Source: an uncultured Pelagibacteraceae bacterium (GTDB taxonomy: Bacteria; Pseudomonadota; Alphaproteobacteria; Pelagibacterales; Pelagibacteraceae). From it: a DNA stretch of 64,000 nucleotides. The stretch covers positions 5,001 through 69,000 of the forward strand of contig CABZCX010000001.1 in the NCBI GenBank assembly GCA_902524345.1. Direction: 5' to 3'. Under the pieces are notes generated by a model. The model ran no database searches. It had not been told where the DNA came from and was given only the letters and a program-made list of their open reading frames with translations. The first letter of the stretch is position 1. Every line of letters starts with the position of its first letter. The position numbers were made by a program, and so were the translations under genes. Below are positions 19,925-28,863 of this stretch, piece by piece.

Positions 19925-20758
19925 TCACTTTTCTCTTATTTCGTCAGCTTCAAAAACACCTAAAACGTGAAAATCCTGACAATGTAAACCTAATTCCTCT
20001 AATGATTTTTTAACTTTTACATCTTCTATATGACCATCAAGATCACATAAGAAAAAATAAGAATCGAAGGAATTTTTTTCAGGGTAACTTTGTAGTTTGG
20101 TTAAGTTTACACCATTTATAGCAAAGCCACCTAGTGATTGATATAAGGCTGCTGGTTTACTTTTTAATTTGAATAGAAAAGATGTAATATATTTTTTTTC
20201 GCCATAATCTGGTTGAAAAATGTTTTTACCCATAATTAAAAATCTAGTAAGATTTCCTTTTTCATTTTCAATATTTTTTTTTATTATTTCTAATCCATAA
20301 GTTTCTGCACTTAAAGAAGAGGCTATCGCAGCATTTTTATTATCTTTAATTCTAGATATCATTTCTGCTGATCCAGCTGTATCTGCTCTAACATGTTCAA
20401 TTAGATTATTTGATTTTATAAAATTTGAACATTGTGAAAGTGCTTGTGCATGAGAGTAAACATTTTTTATGTCTGAAATTTTTGTACCAGGGAGTGCTAA
20501 CAAATTATGCTCAATTTTTTGAAAATACTCTGAATAAATATTTAATCGATATTTAAATACCAAATATTCAATTCCTATATTTCCAGTAATTCTATTAGAC
20601 TCTGGTATAATTATTCTGGAGGATGGATCTTCAGAAGCTTTTAAAAAACATTCATCAAAAGTCTTACATGGTATTATCTTGGCTTTTGGAGCAACGGATA
20701 AAGCAGCTAAATGTGAATATGCTCCAAATGTTCCTTGAAAATAAATTTTTTCCATCAC
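19925..20758 (-). CDS. pheA: Prephenate dehydratase
   Basis: Converts prephenate to phenylpyruvate in phenylalanine synthesis. The periplasmic-binding-like catalytic domain begins IYFQGTFGAYSHLAAL, and the catalytic TRF motif is in NLTRFLIMG. A C-terminal ACT domain (about 190-277, with LQSYPEKNSFDSYFF) suggests phenylalanine feedback. 277 residues is the monofunctional form, with no chorismate mutase domain. Its start overlaps the kdsB stop by 4 bases, so it is coupled to kdsB despite the unrelated pathway. Confidence 0.93.
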   Translation of the reverse strand: MMEKIYFQGTFGAYSHLAALSVAPKAKIIPCKTFDECFLKASEDPSSRIIIPESNRITGNIGIEYLVFKYRLNIYSEYFQKIEHNLLALPGTKISDIKNVYSHAQALSQCSNFIKSNNLIEHVRADTAGSAEMISRIKDNKNAAIASSLSAETYGLEIIKKNIENEKGNLTRFLIMGKNIFQPDYGEKKYITSFLFKLKSKPAALYQSLGGFAINGVNLTKLQSYPEKNSFDSYFFLCDLDGHIEDVKVKKSLEELGLHCQDFHVLGVFEADEIREK

Positions 20759-21489
20759 GTCTTATATTCCATAATCTTTTTAATAGCCACAAAATCCTCT
20801 TTTGTGTCTATTCCAATAGAATGTGATTTAGCAAGAGCAACATTTATTTTAATTTTATTTTCTAAAGCTCTTAATTGTTCTAACTTATATTTAGCCTCAT
20901 TAGGGGACTGTTTATATGACACAAAATCTTTAAGAGTCTCAATTTCATAACAATAAATACCCATATGATGATATGTATTTAGATCTTTTTTTAAAGTTTT
21001 TCTTCTAAAATAAATTGCCTCTGGAAAATTTTTGTGATTCAATTCTTCTTTTGTTTTTACTTTAACTACATTTTGATTATCATAAAATTTTTTATCTAAA
21101 ATTTTTGAGGCAAGAGTACCAATTTTAGAGTTTGTGTTTATCATAAGTTGATTGAGATTCCTTATATCATCAACATCAATTAAAGGCTCATCTCCTTGAA
21201 GATTCATCACTAAATCAATTTTTGGAATCTTTGTTTTTTTAAGAGCTTCATAAATTCTATCTGTTCCTGTATTATGTTTATCACTAGTCAAAACTGCTTG
21301 ACCGCCATTTTTTTTAACATCATCGACGATTTCTTGATTTTCTGTTGCGACTATTACATCCCCAATTTTTGCTTTTTCAGCCTTCTTAAATACGTGAGAA
21401 ACGATCGACAAACCATTAATTTTTAGAAGTGGTTTTCCTGGCAGCCTAGTGGCTGCTAGTCTTGATGGGATTATAATTAGTGTTTTCAT
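20755..21489 (-). CDS. kdsB: 3-deoxy-manno-octulosonate cytidylyltransferase (CMP-Kdo synthetase)
   Basis: Activates Kdo with CTP for lipopolysaccharide core synthesis. The nucleotide-binding N-terminus IIIPSRLAATRLPGKPL and the family motif NLQGDEPLID are present, with HMGIYCY and the C-terminal LEQLRALENKIKI. 244 residues is standard. Together with kdsD at 26.5 kb it indicates a Kdo-containing LPS. First gene of a two-gene minus-strand unit with pheA, divergent from the cytochrome c gene. Confidence 0.95.
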   Translation of the reverse strand: MKTLIIIPSRLAATRLPGKPLLKINGLSIVSHVFKKAEKAKIGDVIVATENQEIVDDVKKNGGQAVLTSDKHNTGTDRIYEALKKTKIPKIDLVMNLQGDEPLIDVDDIRNLNQLMINTNSKIGTLASKILDKKFYDNQNVVKVKTKEELNHKNFPEAIYFRRKTLKKDLNTYHHMGIYCYEIETLKDFVSYKQSPNEAKYKLEQLRALENKIKINVALAKSHSIGIDTKEDFVAIKKIMEYKT

Positions 21490-21598
21490 GCGTCATTGTT
21501 ATTTATTAATACATTACAAGCAGAGGCAATAATATACATCAAATAAGTAAGCAATTTTTAATTTATAATGTTATACGTTCAAAATAAAATTTTATAAA

Positions 21599-22141
21599 AT
21601 GGATTCTTTTGAAATAAACAAAATAGTAGCTGCGGTATTACTTGTGGCTCTTCTTTTAATAGGGATTAGCAAACTATCTAACATTATTTTCTATGTTGAG
21701 AAACCTGAAACGCCCGGATACGCAGTTGATACTGAGCAGTTAGTGACTGCAGAGCTAAAAACTGAAGGTAAAACCGTAGAACAAAAAATAGATATCGCTA
21801 CTTTAATGGCAATGGGAGATATTGCAACTGGAGAAAAAGTTTTTAAAAAATGTGCGGCTTGTCATTCAATCGTAAAAGGTGGAAAAAATAATATTGGGCC
21901 AGCACTATACAATGTTGTTGGAAGAAAAATTGGTGTTGTAGATGATTACAAATACTCTAAAGCATTAGCTGGATATGGAAAGGAATGGACATTTGAAGAA
22001 TTAAATGGATATTTAATCAAACCTGCCAAGTGGATTAAAGGAACTAAAATGGCATTTGCAGGATTGAGAAAAGACAAAGATAGAGCTTCGGTGATTAAGT
22101 ACTTGAACAAAAATTCAGACAACCCATTGCCCCTACCTTAA
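21599..22141 (+). CDS. Membrane-anchored c-type cytochrome (CycM/c552 type)
   Basis: Electron carrier tethered to the inner membrane and facing the periplasm. Residues 8-31 form an uncleaved signal anchor, followed by an acidic-polar linker. One haem site CAACH has C85, C88 and H89, and the likely axial Met is M151 in GTKMAFAG. The class I fold continues to residue 180. Proteins of this kind pass electrons from the bc1 complex to the terminal oxidase in alphaproteobacteria. The exact partner is inferred. It converges with argF (9-base overlap). Confidence 0.92.
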   Translation: MDSFEINKIVAAVLLVALLLIGISKLSNIIFYVEKPETPGYAVDTEQLVTAELKTEGKTVEQKIDIATLMAMGDIATGEKVFKKCAACHSIVKGGKNNIGPALYNVVGRKIGVVDDYKYSKALAGYGKEWTFEELNGYLIKPAKWIKGTKMAFAGLRKDKDRASVIKYLNKNSDNPLPLP

Positions 22142-23062
22142 TTTTCCAAAACAATAAAGTAAGATAGATTTTTGCACATGCACTCTGTTAAATGCTTGTA
22201 TCCAAACTTTTGATTGTTTACTAGAAAATACCTCTTCATCAACTTCATTACCCCTTGGCAAACAGTGGAGAAAAATACAATCTTTCTTTGCATAACCCAT
22301 CAGTTTTTTATCAATCTTAAATCTTTTAAAACTTTTCAATTTTTTTGTCTTGTTTACTTTATCATTGATTGATATGACTTTATCGGAAAATAGAACATCT
22401 GCATTAATAACAGCTTTTTTAGGACTTGAATAAATATCTATCTTATTATTATTTTTTTTTATGTAGTCTATAATATTTTTATTTGGTTTATATTTTTTAG
22501 GACAACCAATTTTTAATTTAAATGAGAATTTAATTGAAGCTGCAATTAAAGAATTTAAAACATTATTAAAGTCCCCTACCCATGCAATATTTAATTTGTG
22601 TATAGGCTTCTTCTTTATTTCCTCAACTGTAAAGATATCCGATAAAATCTGTGTTGGGTGAGATGAAGGACTTAATCCGTTAATTACTGGAATTGATAAA
22701 TGTTTTTCAAATTCCTCTAGTTTTTTATCACTATCCGTTCTTAACATGAAAGCATTACCAAAATTAGATAATATCTTAGCTGTGTCTTCTATACTTTCAC
22801 CGCCTTTGGACAAATGAAGCTCATCGGGTCTTAATGTCAAAGCGCTACCTCCAAGTTGCCTAATGGCAAGATAAAAACTTAGTCTTGTACGTAAACTTGA
22901 TTTCTCAAACATTTGAATTAATAATTTTCCTTTAAGAGGAGCATCTTTATCCGCATCAAGATGGTTTAGTTTTTTTCTTAAATTTTTTCTTTTTTGTGCA
23001 TCGTCAATAATTTTTCTAAGATCTTTAGCTGAAATATCTTTTAAATTTATAAAATGTTTCAT
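22133..23062 (-). CDS. argF: Ornithine carbamoyltransferase
   Basis: Makes citrulline from ornithine and carbamoyl phosphate. The carbamoyl-phosphate loop reads EKSSLRTR, where most enzymes have STRTR, so the first Thr is Leu. HPTQ in SSHPTQILSD and the ornithine-site HCLPRG near the C-terminus are intact, as is DxxxSMG-like spacing. 309 residues is standard. It lies directly after argD (one-base gap), forming an argD-argF operon. Confidence 0.95.
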   Translation of the reverse strand: MKHFINLKDISAKDLRKIIDDAQKRKNLRKKLNHLDADKDAPLKGKLLIQMFEKSSLRTRLSFYLAIRQLGGSALTLRPDELHLSKGGESIEDTAKILSNFGNAFMLRTDSDKKLEEFEKHLSIPVINGLSPSSHPTQILSDIFTVEEIKKKPIHKLNIAWVGDFNNVLNSLIAASIKFSFKLKIGCPKKYKPNKNIIDYIKKNNNKIDIYSSPKKAVINADVLFSDKVISINDKVNKTKKLKSFKRFKIDKKLMGYAKKDCIFLHCLPRGNEVDEEVFSSKQSKVWIQAFNRVHVQKSILLYCFGKLR

Positions 23063-23063
23063 T

Positions 23064-24230
23064 TTAGCTTATTTTTGAACATACATCGTCGATGATTCTT
23101 AATGCTTGATTGATTTCTTTTTTTTTAACATTTAGTGGAGGTAGAATACGAACAACATTTTCAGCTGCACGTATAGTCAGTAATTTCTTATCCATCAATT
23201 TTTTAATAAACTTTGACTGGTCTGTATAAAGCTGTACTCCAATTAATAATCCTTTTCCTCTTATTTCTCTAATAATTCTTGGATATTTTTTTTTTAAAAG
23301 ATTTAAATTCATAAAGAAATATTTTGATAATTTCTTTACATTACTTAAGAATTTTTTACTTGAAACTATATCTATTACTGAATTCCCGACTGCCATTGCT
23401 AAAGGATTCCCACCAAAAGTTGAACCATGAGTGCCTGGCGTCATACCTGAAGCTACTTTTTTATTCATTAAAACTGCACCAATAGGGAATCCACCACCTA
23501 TTCCTTTTGCAATAGGAACGATATCTGGTTTAATTTTTGAGCTTTCAAAAGCCAAAAAATCTGCTGATCTCGAAATTCCAGTTTGAACTTCATCCGCTAT
23601 TAATAAAATTTTTTTTTTAGTGCATAATTTTCTTAATTCTTTCAGACACCAATCAGGAATTACTTTAATTCCCCCTTCTCCCATAATTGGTTCAACCATT
23701 ATAGCTGCAGTATTTTTAGTGATTTTTTTTTTCAGAGATTTATGATTCCCAAATATAAAATGATCAAATCCTGGAACTTTAGGTCCAAACCCCTCTACCA
23801 TTTTTTTTGATCCACTCGCAAAAATTGCTGCGATAGTTCTTCCATGAAAAGAATTTTTAACGCACAAAATTCTGTTTTTATGAGGTTTTCCAATTGAATA
23901 AAAGTATCTTCTTGCAACTTTAATCGATGCCTCAGTCGCTTCTGCACCACTATTTTGGAATATTACATAATCAGCAAAAGTTTTTTGACATAATTTTTTT
24001 GCTAACTTTTCCCCCTCAGGAATTTTAAATGCATTTGAAATATGCCAAAGTTTTTTAGATTGATTTTGTATTGTTTTAACTAGTTTAGGATGTGTGTGAC
24101 CTAAGCAATTTACAGCTATTCCTTGAACGAAATCTAAATATTTCACACCTTTAGATGTGTAAAGATAGCTTCCCTTACCTTTAGTAAAAGAAATTTTTTT
24201 TCTATTATAATTTTTTGCTAAATTGCTCAT
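23064..24230 (-). CDS. argD: Acetylornithine aminotransferase
   Basis: PLP-dependent class III aminotransferase; it converts N-acetylglutamate semialdehyde to N-acetylornithine and may also serve in lysine synthesis as succinyldiaminopimelate aminotransferase. Signatures are NSGAEATEASIKVAR, the PLP-ring aspartate in LLIADEVQTG, and the Schiff-base lysine in PIAKGIGGGFPIGA. 388 residues is normal. The dual role is family knowledge; dapD and dapE at the other end of the window use the same succinylated route. First gene of argD-argF. Confidence 0.94.
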   Translation of the reverse strand: MSNLAKNYNRKKISFTKGKGSYLYTSKGVKYLDFVQGIAVNCLGHTHPKLVKTIQNQSKKLWHISNAFKIPEGEKLAKKLCQKTFADYVIFQNSGAEATEASIKVARRYFYSIGKPHKNRILCVKNSFHGRTIAAIFASGSKKMVEGFGPKVPGFDHFIFGNHKSLKKKITKNTAAIMVEPIMGEGGIKVIPDWCLKELRKLCTKKKILLIADEVQTGISRSADFLAFESSKIKPDIVPIAKGIGGGFPIGAVLMNKKVASGMTPGTHGSTFGGNPLAMAVGNSVIDIVSSKKFLSNVKKLSKYFFMNLNLLKKKYPRIIREIRGKGLLIGVQLYTDQSKFIKKLMDKKLLTIRAAENVVRILPPLNVKKKEINQALRIIDDVCSKIS

Positions 24231-24400
24231 TTTAATATTGTTTGTATAAACAAAAAAATTAAATACAAGTTGTGATTGAATATCATTTCAAATAATTCAA
24301 TCTAAATAATGTTGATAACTGTAAATAATATATTGTTTATTGGTATTTTTTATCAGTATATTGTGTTTATATATTGTATCTATACATTATATAGTAAATT

Positions 24401-24895
24401 ATGAGCTGGACAGAAGAAAAAGTCAATAAATTGAAAGAGCTTTGGGGAAAAGGAAACACTGCAAGCCAAATAGCTGAGATTATTGGCGGTATAACTAGAA
24501 ATGCTGTAATTGGAAAAGCGCATAGGCTAAATCTTTCTGCTAAGATTAAAACACGAGCTGCGTCATCGAACGAAAATTTTAACGCTTCTGCTGAAAATAG
24601 AGATAACAAAATTAAAAGAGGACGAAGAAGTAAATTTAAATCGTTGATTATTGAAAAAGATTTTGAACCTGAAAATCCCAAACAACTTGAGGAACTTGAT
24701 GAAAATTCTTGTAAATGGCCTATTGGTCATCCCGATGAAAAGTCATTCTATTTTTGTGGAAGAAGCTCCTTAAAAGACTTTTCATATTGCAAGCTTCATT
24801 TACTTTATGCGTACCAACCAAAAGGTAAAAAAGAAGACTTGGTTGACAAGGATGAGGTGCCAGAATTTATAGGGAAAAAAATAAAATCAGCATAA
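24401..24895 (+). CDS. gcrA: GcrA-type cell cycle regulator
   Basis: Transcription regulator of the alphaproteobacterial cell cycle, working with sigma70 RNA polymerase. The N-terminal helix-turn-helix MSWTEEKVNKLKELWGKG followed by TASQIAEIIG and TRNAVIGKAHRL is diagnostic. The C-terminus holds the sigma-binding, Cys/His-containing segment CKWPIGHPDEKSFYFCG with YCKLH. 164 residues is typical. In Caulobacter GcrA acts at promoters with GANTC adenine methylation; no adenine methyltransferase gene is in this window. It is preceded by 170 AT-rich bases shared with divergent argD. Confidence 0.95.
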   Translation: MSWTEEKVNKLKELWGKGNTASQIAEIIGGITRNAVIGKAHRLNLSAKIKTRAASSNENFNASAENRDNKIKRGRRSKFKSLIIEKDFEPENPKQLEELDENSCKWPIGHPDEKSFYFCGRSSLKDFSYCKLHLLYAYQPKGKKEDLVDKDEVPEFIGKKIKSA

Positions 24896-24906
24896 TCATA
24901 ATAAAT

Positions 24907-25863
24907 CTAATTCAAATTGTCTTTTTTTTTTGAATATTCGCCTCCATCTGTCCACATGTAAGAATATTTTTTAACCTCCTCGCTGAAAATTTTTTTTGCA
25001 GGTAAGCCAATATCAAAATTCGTTTTATACTTGCCAGAAACAATGTTGTCATACTTGAGTAGGTTTAATTGATCTACAGTTAAGAGAGGTTTTGGAAGTA
25101 ACTGGAAAATTTTTGCAGACATCATCGCCAAAGGAAGTGGAAAGGGTAACAAAAGTCTTTTTTTATCAATTAAATTTTCCAAAATGATCAGGATTTCTTT
25201 AAATGAGAGCACCTCAGGCCCTATACATTCAATAACATTTGAACTTACTTTTTTTGAAATTAAAAAATAGATAATATCAGTTAAGTCTGAACAATGTATA
25301 GGAGTGAATTTTGTTTTACCTTTATAATATAAAGGAAAGATTGGTAATCTACTTAACAATGTCATCAAATTACAGCTAAAATTATCTGAAGATGAATAAA
25401 CGATTGATGGTCTTAAGATTGTTGTATTTGGAAATATTTTCAAAATATTTTTTTCACCTTCGAGTTTGCTTTGAGCATATTTTGAGTCCAAAGCTTCATT
25501 AATTCCCAATGCAGAAATATGGACAAATTGTTTTAATTTATACTCCTTGCAAAGTTTAGCTAGGAGTGATGGAAAAATTGAATGAATGTTTTTAAATGTA
25601 TTTCCTTTTTTCTTTTCAAACAAAATACCAATTAGATTAATGCAAATATCAGTAGTCTCAAAAAGTTTTCTTATCTTATATTCATCAAAAATACTGCACT
25701 CTTTTACCTCGATATAACCCGCATTCCCTTGTGTTTTGATTATATGGCCCTTTTGATGAATATTTCTAGTCACGACCGTGACGGTATAGTTATTTTGTGT
25801 TAGCTTTCTTATAAGATGAGTACCAATTTGACCAGTACCTCCCCATATTAAAATTTTCTTCAT
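24907..25863 (-). CDS. NAD(P)-binding epimerase-like protein, NDUFA9 / complex I-associated family
   Basis: Atypical short-chain dehydrogenase related to the complex I subunit NDUFA9. A start at 25863 is preferred over a longer reading, because it puts the dinucleotide-binding motif IWGGTGQIGTHL at residues 4-15. It continues with HISALGIN, YAQSKLEGE (the YxxxK pair) and ILRPSIVYSSSD. 318 residues. In alphaproteobacteria this family is often associated with complex I or quinone metabolism; a specific reaction cannot be assigned. Divergent from RNase D across 55 AT-rich bases. Confidence 0.8.
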   Translation of the reverse strand: MKKILIWGGTGQIGTHLIRKLTQNNYTVTVVTRNIHQKGHIIKTQGNAGYIEVKECSIFDEYKIRKLFETTDICINLIGILFEKKKGNTFKNIHSIFPSLLAKLCKEYKLKQFVHISALGINEALDSKYAQSKLEGEKNILKIFPNTTILRPSIVYSSSDNFSCNLMTLLSRLPIFPLYYKGKTKFTPIHCSDLTDIIYFLISKKVSSNVIECIGPEVLSFKEILIILENLIDKKRLLLPFPLPLAMMSAKIFQLLPKPLLTVDQLNLLKYDNIVSGKYKTNFDIGLPAKKIFSEEVKKYSYMWTDGGEYSKKKDNLN

Positions 25864-25918
25864 ATTATCAATCAAAAAATAGACATTATAAATTAGTCTT
25901 ATATATATATAAATATAT

Positions 25919-26536
25919 ATGAGTAATATCAAAGTTTTTGAGAACGATTTACCTAAAGATTTAGATTTATCAAATGAAAAATTTATCGGTTTAGATAATG
26001 AGGCATTAGGACTAGTATTAGGTAGAGATCCTCTTACTCTTGTCCAGTTAGGTCTTGAGTCAAAAAAATTCTATTTAATAAAACTCAATAGAGAAAACTA
26101 CCATGCACCAAATTTAGTAAGGGCTTTGTCTAATGAAAATACTCAATATATAATGCATTATGCAAGACAAGATCTTTTATGGCTAAAGTATCACCTGAAT
26201 GTAAAACCAAAAAATATTTTTTGTACAAAGGTTGCTTCAAAGATAGCAAGAACCGCTAGCTCATACCATGGATACAAAGACCTTGTTAAAGAATTTTGTG
26301 GGAAAGATATTTCAAAAAAGGAGCAACAAAGTGATTGGGGAGATCCAAATCTCTCAGAGAAACAAATTAAATATGCTGCTTCTGACACTGAGCATCTATT
26401 TGAAATAAGAAATAAATTGATTAAAATGTTGGAAAGAGAGAAAAGAATAAGTTTATTTGAAAAATCTATGCAAGTAATACCCATTTTAGTTGATATGGAG
26501 ATGGCTGGATATAAGCTATCAACTTTTGAACATTAG
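25919..26536 (+). CDS. rnd: Ribonuclease D-type 3'-5' exonuclease (single-domain)
   Basis: DEDDy 3'-5' exonuclease likely acting on tRNA 3' ends or small RNAs. All acidic residues are visible: D26 and E28 in GLDNEALGL, D85 in HYARQDLLW, and Y152 with D156 in KYAASDTEHL. 205 residues comprise only the catalytic domain; the HRDC domains of E. coli RNase D are absent, as in many alphaproteobacterial homologues. It starts the long plus-strand operon and is followed two bases later by kdsD. Confidence 0.9.
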   Translation: MSNIKVFENDLPKDLDLSNEKFIGLDNEALGLVLGRDPLTLVQLGLESKKFYLIKLNRENYHAPNLVRALSNENTQYIMHYARQDLLWLKYHLNVKPKNIFCTKVASKIARTASSYHGYKDLVKEFCGKDISKKEQQSDWGDPNLSEKQIKYAASDTEHLFEIRNKLIKMLEREKRISLFEKSMQVIPILVDMEMAGYKLSTFEH

Positions 26537-26538
26537 TA

Positions 26539-27504
26539 ATGAAAAAAAGTTTTATCAAAACTGCAAAGGATGTAATAAATTTAGAAATTTCTGGATTAAT
26601 GAAACTAAAAAAAAGTTTAAATAATTCATTCAATGAAGCTGTAAAAGAAGTCGCAAAGTGCCAGTCTAAAGTGATACTTTGTGGTGTTGGAAAAAGTGGA
26701 TTAATTGCAAATAAAATTGCAGCGACTTTTTCATCTGTTGGTACACCAGCATTTTTTTTATCAGCAAGTAATTCATCACATGGTGATCTTGGTAGTATTA
26801 CAAAAAAAGACATTTTGATTTTAATAAGTTATTCAGGTGAAACTAATGAATTAAGAAATATTATTCAGTACGCGAATAGGAATAAAATTTTATTAATCGG
26901 AATTTCATCGAAAAGAGACTCAATCTTATATAAGGCCTCAGATATTAAATTGTTAACTCCCCAGGTTAAGGAATCAGGTGGAATTGTTCCTACTTCGAGT
27001 ACATCAGTTCAACTTGCACTTGGCGATGCATTAGCAATATCTGTAATGAAACAGAAAAAATTTAATAAACTAGACTTTAAGAAATTACATCCTGCAGGGG
27101 CTTTGGGGGCAAAGTTAAAAACTGTAGAAGATATAATGTTAACTGGAAAAAGAATACCATTCGTTTATGAAAATTTAAAAATGAAAAAAGCTCTTAAGAT
27201 ATTGAGTGATAAAAAACTTGGTGTTTTAATTGTTCAGAATAAAAAAAAACAAACAATAGGAATTGTCACAGATGGCCAAATTAGAAGGTTTAATCAAAAG
27301 AATCCAAATTTGCATCTCACTGAAGTTAATAAAGTAATGACAAAAAATCCTATTAGTGTTGAAAAAAATGCTTTAGCCGCAAAAGCCTTGTCGATAATGA
27401 ATAATAAGAAAATTACATCTTTGTGTGTTTTTGACAAAAAAAATAAAAACAAAACGATTGGAATAATTCATGTACACACAGTGCTGCAATCAAATATATC
27501 TTAA
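26539..27504 (+). CDS. kdsD: Arabinose-5-phosphate isomerase (KdsD/KpsF family)
   Basis: Interconverts ribulose-5-phosphate and arabinose-5-phosphate, the first step to Kdo. The SIS domain (about 35-170) has VILCGVGKSGLIANKIAATF, GTPAFFLSASNSSHGDLG and the conserved LHPAGALG. Two CBS domains follow (about 200-321). 321 residues is standard. It opens an LPS block with lptC and lptB. Confidence 0.94.
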   Translation: MKKSFIKTAKDVINLEISGLMKLKKSLNNSFNEAVKEVAKCQSKVILCGVGKSGLIANKIAATFSSVGTPAFFLSASNSSHGDLGSITKKDILILISYSGETNELRNIIQYANRNKILLIGISSKRDSILYKASDIKLLTPQVKESGGIVPTSSTSVQLALGDALAISVMKQKKFNKLDFKKLHPAGALGAKLKTVEDIMLTGKRIPFVYENLKMKKALKILSDKKLGVLIVQNKKKQTIGIVTDGQIRRFNQKNPNLHLTEVNKVMTKNPISVEKNALAAKALSIMNNKKITSLCVFDKKNKNKTIGIIHVHTVLQSNIS

Positions 27505-28077
27505 ATGTCAAAAAGTTTTATAATAAAATTTTTACTCGGACTTTCTCTAACAATTATATTTTTTTTTTTTATCCCTAAGTTTTTTAATGATGAAAAAAAA
27601 GTGTCAATAGAAAATGAAAATATTATTGAGGATATAAACACAACAACTAATATTATAAAAGATGTAAATTATAGTTCAAAGGATGTTAAGGGTAATGAGT
27701 ATATTTTGAATGCGTATGAAGGGCAAATAGATTTAACCAATAATAATATAATATTTCTGATCAATGTAAAAGCGAGCATAAAGATGGCAGGTGGTGAAAT
27801 TATAAATATTCGATCTGATTATGGAAAGTATAATATTAACAATTATGATACTATTTTTTCCAAAAATGTAACTATTAATTACGAAGATAATGAGATTAAA
27901 GGTAACTACCTAGATTTCTCTCTAAATAGAAATTCGTTGATTATTTCAAAAAATGTTGTTTATTCAAATTTAAAAAACTTGCTTAAAGCTGATGTTGTTG
28001 AAATCAATATTTCAACAAAGGATACAAAAATTTTTATGTACGAAAAAGAGAAAAAAGTTAAAATAAAATTAAATTAA
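27505..28077 (+). CDS. lptC: LPS transport protein LptC-like
   Basis: Probable bitopic inner-membrane part of the LPS transport bridge. The N-terminus is one membrane segment (about 7-26, FLLGLSLTIIFFFFIP), followed by a beta-rich periplasmic domain (about 45-180) with alternating hydrophobic strands as in the LptC jellyroll. 190 residues fits LptC. Sequence conservation is low, and the assignment leans on its place between kdsD and lptB. No separate lptA gene lies next to it. Confidence 0.75.
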   Translation: MSKSFIIKFLLGLSLTIIFFFFIPKFFNDEKKVSIENENIIEDINTTTNIIKDVNYSSKDVKGNEYILNAYEGQIDLTNNNIIFLINVKASIKMAGGEIINIRSDYGKYNINNYDTIFSKNVTINYEDNEIKGNYLDFSLNRNSLIISKNVVYSNLKNLLKADVVEINISTKDTKIFMYEKEKKVKIKLN

Positions 28078-28082
28078 AAATA

Positions 28083-28859
28083 ATGGGAATAATTAAAAAA
28101 TTCAGAATCAAATCATTCAAGAATACAAGCACAATTCTCGAATTTAAAAATATTTCTTTATCTTATGGAAATAGACTTATACTTGACAATATTAATTTTA
28201 AAATTAATGAAGGTGAAATTTTTGGAATGTTGGGTCCTAATGGCGTAGGTAAGTCTACTATTTTTAATCTTATAACTGGATTAATTCCACCAAAGTATGG
28301 TAAAATATTGATTAATGGTCATGACGTTACTAGTTTTCCAATCTATCTAAGAACAAAAAAATTTAAAGTTGGATATGTTCCCCAGTATGGAGGCTATTTT
28401 AGTGATTTATCCTTGCACGATAATTTAAAAGCAATAAGTGAAATAATAATTACAGATAAAAATCTTAGATCTCAGCGAATAAATTATGTAATTTCCAAAT
28501 TTGAATTAGACAGTTTTAAAGAGATAAAAGCGAAACATCTCTCTGGAGGACAAAAGCGAAAATTAGTCATAGCATTAGCTCTCCTTAGTGAACCAAAAGT
28601 TCTCCTTTTAGACGAACCATTTGCTGCTCTAGATGTCCTAACAATTAAAATGCTTCAAGAAATAATTGTAAACTTACAACAAGAAAGTCGTATAACTATT
28701 TGCATATGCGATCATCAAGCCAGGGATCTACTTGCATGCGTAGACGTAGCTATGATACTAAGTAATTGTAAGATAATTGCACAAGACACACCCTCAAATT
28801 TAGTGAAAAATATTAATGCTCAAAACGCATACTTTGGTGATAGTTTTAAAATAAACTAA
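28083..28859 (+). CDS. lptB: LPS export ABC transporter ATP-binding protein LptB
   Basis: ATPase of the LptB2FG transporter that extracts LPS from the inner membrane. Walker A GPNGVGKST is at 51-59, the Q-loop at VPQYGG, the ABC signature LSGGQ at 153-157 and Walker B LLLDEP at 174-179, with the switch His in CDHQARD. 258 residues includes about 16 extra N-terminal residues. It lies 5 bases after lptC and 4 before aroA. Confidence 0.93.
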   Translation: MGIIKKFRIKSFKNTSTILEFKNISLSYGNRLILDNINFKINEGEIFGMLGPNGVGKSTIFNLITGLIPPKYGKILINGHDVTSFPIYLRTKKFKVGYVPQYGGYFSDLSLHDNLKAISEIIITDKNLRSQRINYVISKFELDSFKEIKAKHLSGGQKRKLVIALALLSEPKVLLLDEPFAALDVLTIKMLQEIIVNLQQESRITICICDHQARDLLACVDVAMILSNCKIIAQDTPSNLVKNINAQNAYFGDSFKIN

Positions 28860-28863
28860 TCAA

